Shown here in pieces: positions 31,930-34,065 of a stretch of DNA of 34,065 nucleotides. Location of the stretch: the NCBI GenBank assembly GCA_903904855.1, contig CAIVEH010000178.1, positions 1-34,065 of the forward strand, in the 5' to 3' direction. The translations under genes and the position numbers were made by a program. The notes under the pieces are model-generated. The model saw only the letters and a program-made list of their open reading frames with translations, was not told the origin of the DNA and did no database searches. Within the stretch, counting starts at the first letter, position 1. Every line of letters begins with the position of its first letter. This DNA is from an uncultured Bacteroidota bacterium. GTDB taxonomy: Bacteria; Bacteroidota; Bacteroidia; Chitinophagales; Chitinophagaceae.

Positions 31930-33882
31930 ATGTTAATCTCATTACAAAATATTACATTTTCATTCGGTGCCAGGGCTATCCTGGAAGATGCAAGCTGGCA
32001 GATAGGAACAGGTGAACGCATTGGCCTGGTAGGCAGTAATGGTACCGGAAAATCTACCTTATTGAGGCTCATGACTGGCTTTTACCGGCCCGAGAGCGGT
32101 GTGATCAATAAACCCAAAGATGTGAGCCTGGGGTTCTTTAACCAGGACCTGCTGAGTTTTATTACAAAGGAATCTATACTTAAGGTAGGGATGCAGGCTT
32201 TCGAAAAAGCCCATGAGGTGGAAAGGAAAATGGAGCAGATCATCAAAGAACTGGAAACGGCGCCCGATGATGAAGACCTGCTTGACGATTACAGCCATGC
32301 GCTGCATGATTTTGAACTGGCCGGTGGTTATGAAATGGAGCATAAGACTGCTGCAGTTCTGGAAGGCCTTGGCTTCTCAACAGCAGACCTGCAACGCCCT
32401 TACGATCAGTTCAGCGGGGGATGGCGTATGAGGGTATTGCTGGCAAAAATGATGTTGCAGCAACCTGAATTGCTGCTGCTCGATGAACCTACCAACCACC
32501 TTGACCTTCCGTCTATTGAGTGGCTGGAGCGCTATCTGATTGGGTATCCCGGCAGTGTGGTTATTGTGTCGCACGACCGGTATTTCCTCGACAGGATGGT
32601 GACCAAAATTGTAGAAGTTTGGCAGCGCGATCTGCATCAGTATAGCGGCAATTACACCTTCTTCCAGAAAGAAAAGGAAGAACGTATGGTATTACAGCAA
32701 AGGGCTTTTGAAAACCAGCAGGATTATATCAGTCAGCAGGAGCGGTTTATTGAGCGGTTCCGTGCCAAGGCCACTAAGGCTGCGGCTGCACAGAGCGCTA
32801 TAAAGCGTCTGGATAAGCTGGAAGTTATTGAGGCGCCAGATAGCAGTATGCCAACCATGAATATCAATTTCGATGTTGGTATTCAGCCAGGTAAGATCAT
32901 ATGCGAACTGAATGGGGTAAGCAAAAGTTATGGTCCGCTGACAATATTGGACAATGCCAAAGCTGAAATAATAAGAGGTGATAAAATTGCCTTGATCGGA
33001 GCTAATGGTAAGGGTAAATCAACATTATTGAGAATTATCACCGGGCAGGAACCTTATGAAGGCGACCGTAAATGGGGGCATAATGTAGAAGAAAGCTTTT
33101 ATGCACAGCACCAGCTCGAAGCGCTGACCGTGGAGCATGAGGTATTGGAAGAAATGAAATTGTGCGGCAGTGGCAAAAACGAGCTGGAGCTCCGTCAGTT
33201 GCTCGGTTGCTTCCTCTTCAGCGGCGATGATGTATTTAAGAAAATCAAAGTACTGTCTGGAGGCGAAAAGGCTAGGGTAGCGCTGGCGAAGGTAATTGCT
33301 GCAAAGGGTAACTTCCTGCTGCTCGATGAACCTACCAACCACCTGGATATGCAATCTGTTGAGATGCTGATTGAGGCGCTTACTAAGTATAAAGGAACAC
33401 TCATAATCGTAAGTCACGATCGTTATTTCATAAGCCGCACTGCCAATAAGATTTGGAATATTGAAGACGGTAAAATCAATGAATTCAACGGCCCATACGA
33501 TGAGTGGGCACAGTGGCATAGCGACAAACTGAAGCGCGAACAGGCCGCGGCTGCCGGAAAACCAGTACAGGCGCCAGCTAAAAAGGAAGAAAAACCAGCG
33601 CCTAAACCACAGGTAAATAATGATCAGCTCAACGCCCTGAAAAAAGAGCTGCAGAAACAGCAGAAAATAGTGCAGAAATTGGAGGAGGATATAAATAAGC
33701 TGAAACTGGAAATTACTAACCTGGAAACAAAACTGGCTGACCCCGATTTTTATAAAAACCAGCAGGAGTTTCTTAAAGTAGATGAACAATACCGTTTAGC
33801 CAGTGCCAAAATGATGAATCTGAATAAGGATTACGATAAATCCTTTGAGCTGGTTATGGAGTTGGAAGAGAAATTGGGTTAA
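31930..33882 (+). CDS. ABC-F family ATPase
   Basis: This 650-residue protein is best started at ATG 31930 (MLISLQNITFSFG), which matches the usual family N-terminus. An earlier ATG at 31909 adds seven residues and overlaps the -7 element. Two ABC domains are present. NBD1: Walker A GSNGTGKST (K41), signature FSGGWRMR, Walker B/Glu D185-E186 (LLLDEPTNHLD). NBD2: GANGKGKST (K363), LSGGEKAR, D466-E467. Between them lies the ABC-F linker (about 240-310) with its charged helices (YTFFQKEKEERM, ERFRAKATKA). The C-terminus (about 530-650) is a lysine/glutamine-rich coiled coil. ABC-F proteins act on the ribosome in translation or antibiotic protection. No transmembrane part is present. The subfamily was not assigned. 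Confidence 0.93.
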   Translation: MLISLQNITFSFGARAILEDASWQIGTGERIGLVGSNGTGKSTLLRLMTGFYRPESGVINKPKDVSLGFFNQDLLSFITKESILKVGMQAFEKAHEVERKMEQIIKELETAPDDEDLLDDYSHALHDFELAGGYEMEHKTAAVLEGLGFSTADLQRPYDQFSGGWRMRVLLAKMMLQQPELLLLDEPTNHLDLPSIEWLERYLIGYPGSVVIVSHDRYFLDRMVTKIVEVWQRDLHQYSGNYTFFQKEKEERMVLQQRAFENQQDYISQQERFIERFRAKATKAAAAQSAIKRLDKLEVIEAPDSSMPTMNINFDVGIQPGKIICELNGVSKSYGPLTILDNAKAEIIRGDKIALIGANGKGKSTLLRIITGQEPYEGDRKWGHNVEESFYAQHQLEALTVEHEVLEEMKLCGSGKNELELRQLLGCFLFSGDDVFKKIKVLSGGEKARVALAKVIAAKGNFLLLDEPTNHLDMQSVEMLIEALTKYKGTLIIVSHDRYFISRTANKIWNIEDGKINEFNGPYDEWAQWHSDKLKREQAAAAGKPVQAPAKKEEKPAPKPQVNNDQLNALKKELQKQQKIVQKLEEDINKLKLEITNLETKLADPDFYKNQQEFLKVDEQYRLASAKMMNLNKDYDKSFELVMELEEKLG

Positions 33883-33981
33883 ATATTTTTGGATTTTATT
33901 GGGTATAAAAGATTTATTGTATTAATTTTGTAGTATTAATTTCTTTAATAGGTATAGGCGTTTAGATCGCAATAATGTAGC

Positions 33982-34011
33982 TTTGCCTTATGGAGAGGCG
34001 AATTACCTTTG
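33982..34011 (+). promoter_or_regulatory. Near-consensus Bacteroidota promoter at the right edge
   Basis: TTTG (33982-33985) and TACCTTTG (34004-34011) are separated by 18 bp, an almost ideal TTTG/TAnnTTTG promoter. It points to a gene that starts about 18 bp later at ATG 34029. Confidence 0.75.
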
Positions 34012-34028
34012 CAGGTGTGAATTCAATT

Positions 34029-34065
34029 ATGTTCCACCAACGGTTTAAAACAGACGACGACTGCC
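34029..34065 (+). CDS. Start of a gene cut by the window edge
   Basis: ATG 34029 opens a frame reading MFHQRFKTDDDC to the edge, only 12 codons, so no family can be named. It follows a near-consensus promoter by 17 bp, a distance like that of sucD and the antitoxin gene, which supports a real start. Confidence 0.4.
   Translation, partial: MFHQRFKTDDDC

Noticed and set aside
33025..33789. 254-codon minus-strand frame, Phe/Leu/Tyr-rich
   Set aside because: Antisense to the second ATPase domain and coiled coil of the ABC-F gene; hydrophobicity arises from reverse-complemented Lys/Gln/Glu codons.
1..34065. tRNA, rRNA, insertion sequence or prophage genes
   Set aside because: None recognised by reading both strands; no transposase motifs or terminal inverted repeats with target duplications seen.

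Overview
The window looks like a chromosomal segment of a Bacteroidota bacterium, most likely near Chitinophagaceae or a related Sphingobacteriia-like group. Three things point there. Two proteins carry type IX secretion (T9SS) C-terminal sorting domains. The protein families are typical of the phylum: a SusC-like/OMP_b-brl outer-membrane protein, DUF1800/DUF1501, DUF6600, a GldL-like mini-protein and GH20. Several genes are preceded by Bacteroidota-type promoters (TTTG, about 19 bp, TAnnTTTG) and lack Shine-Dalgarno sequences. No rRNA, tRNA, CRISPR array or insertion sequence was recognised.

Layout. Positions 1-4174 form a small accessory island: the 3' end of a probable D12-type DNA adenine methylase, a HEPN/MNT toxin-antitoxin-like pair whose HEPN reading frame is broken by an in-frame TAA, a T9SS-exported PKD protein, and a VapBC-type pair (DUF2281 antitoxin plus PIN toxin). 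Three diverged copies of an intergenic repeat punctuate it. Positions 4175-5029 are non-coding, with an unusual array of 10-bp TATAC units and an orphan promoter-like site. Positions 5030-9305 carry sucD, a secreted or periplasmic DUF6600 protein with a Gln/Arg/Pro repeat tail, and a two-gene unit: an exported GH24-type lysozyme with four 38-residue repeats, overlapping a small exported protein of unknown function.

Positions 9341-20430 are all on the minus strand: a 1884-residue T9SS subtilisin-like protease, an acyltransferase-3 membrane protein whose natural start codon seems to be ATC instead of ATG, a DUF1800-DUF1501 pair, and an NRAMP-like transporter with altered metal-site motifs. Positions 20609-25695 hold an outer-membrane TonB-receptor-like barrel, a GldL-like two-helix protein and a secreted GH20 hexosaminidase. 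Next come a lipoprotein gene split by an in-frame TAA (25784-26449), a 1397-residue CheB-CheR-PAS-histidine kinase-receiver-HPt fusion, an unknown 231-residue protein and an ABC-F ATPase. A new gene starts at the right edge behind a near-consensus promoter.

Together these genes suggest a free-living or polymer-degrading bacterium with a well-developed cell-surface secretome (protease, hexosaminidase, lysozyme, outer-membrane barrel). The most unusual signals are the two split genes plus the missing ATG, the helically phased TATAC array, the dispersed repeats around the toxin-antitoxin genes, and the repeat-lysozyme with its overlapping partner.
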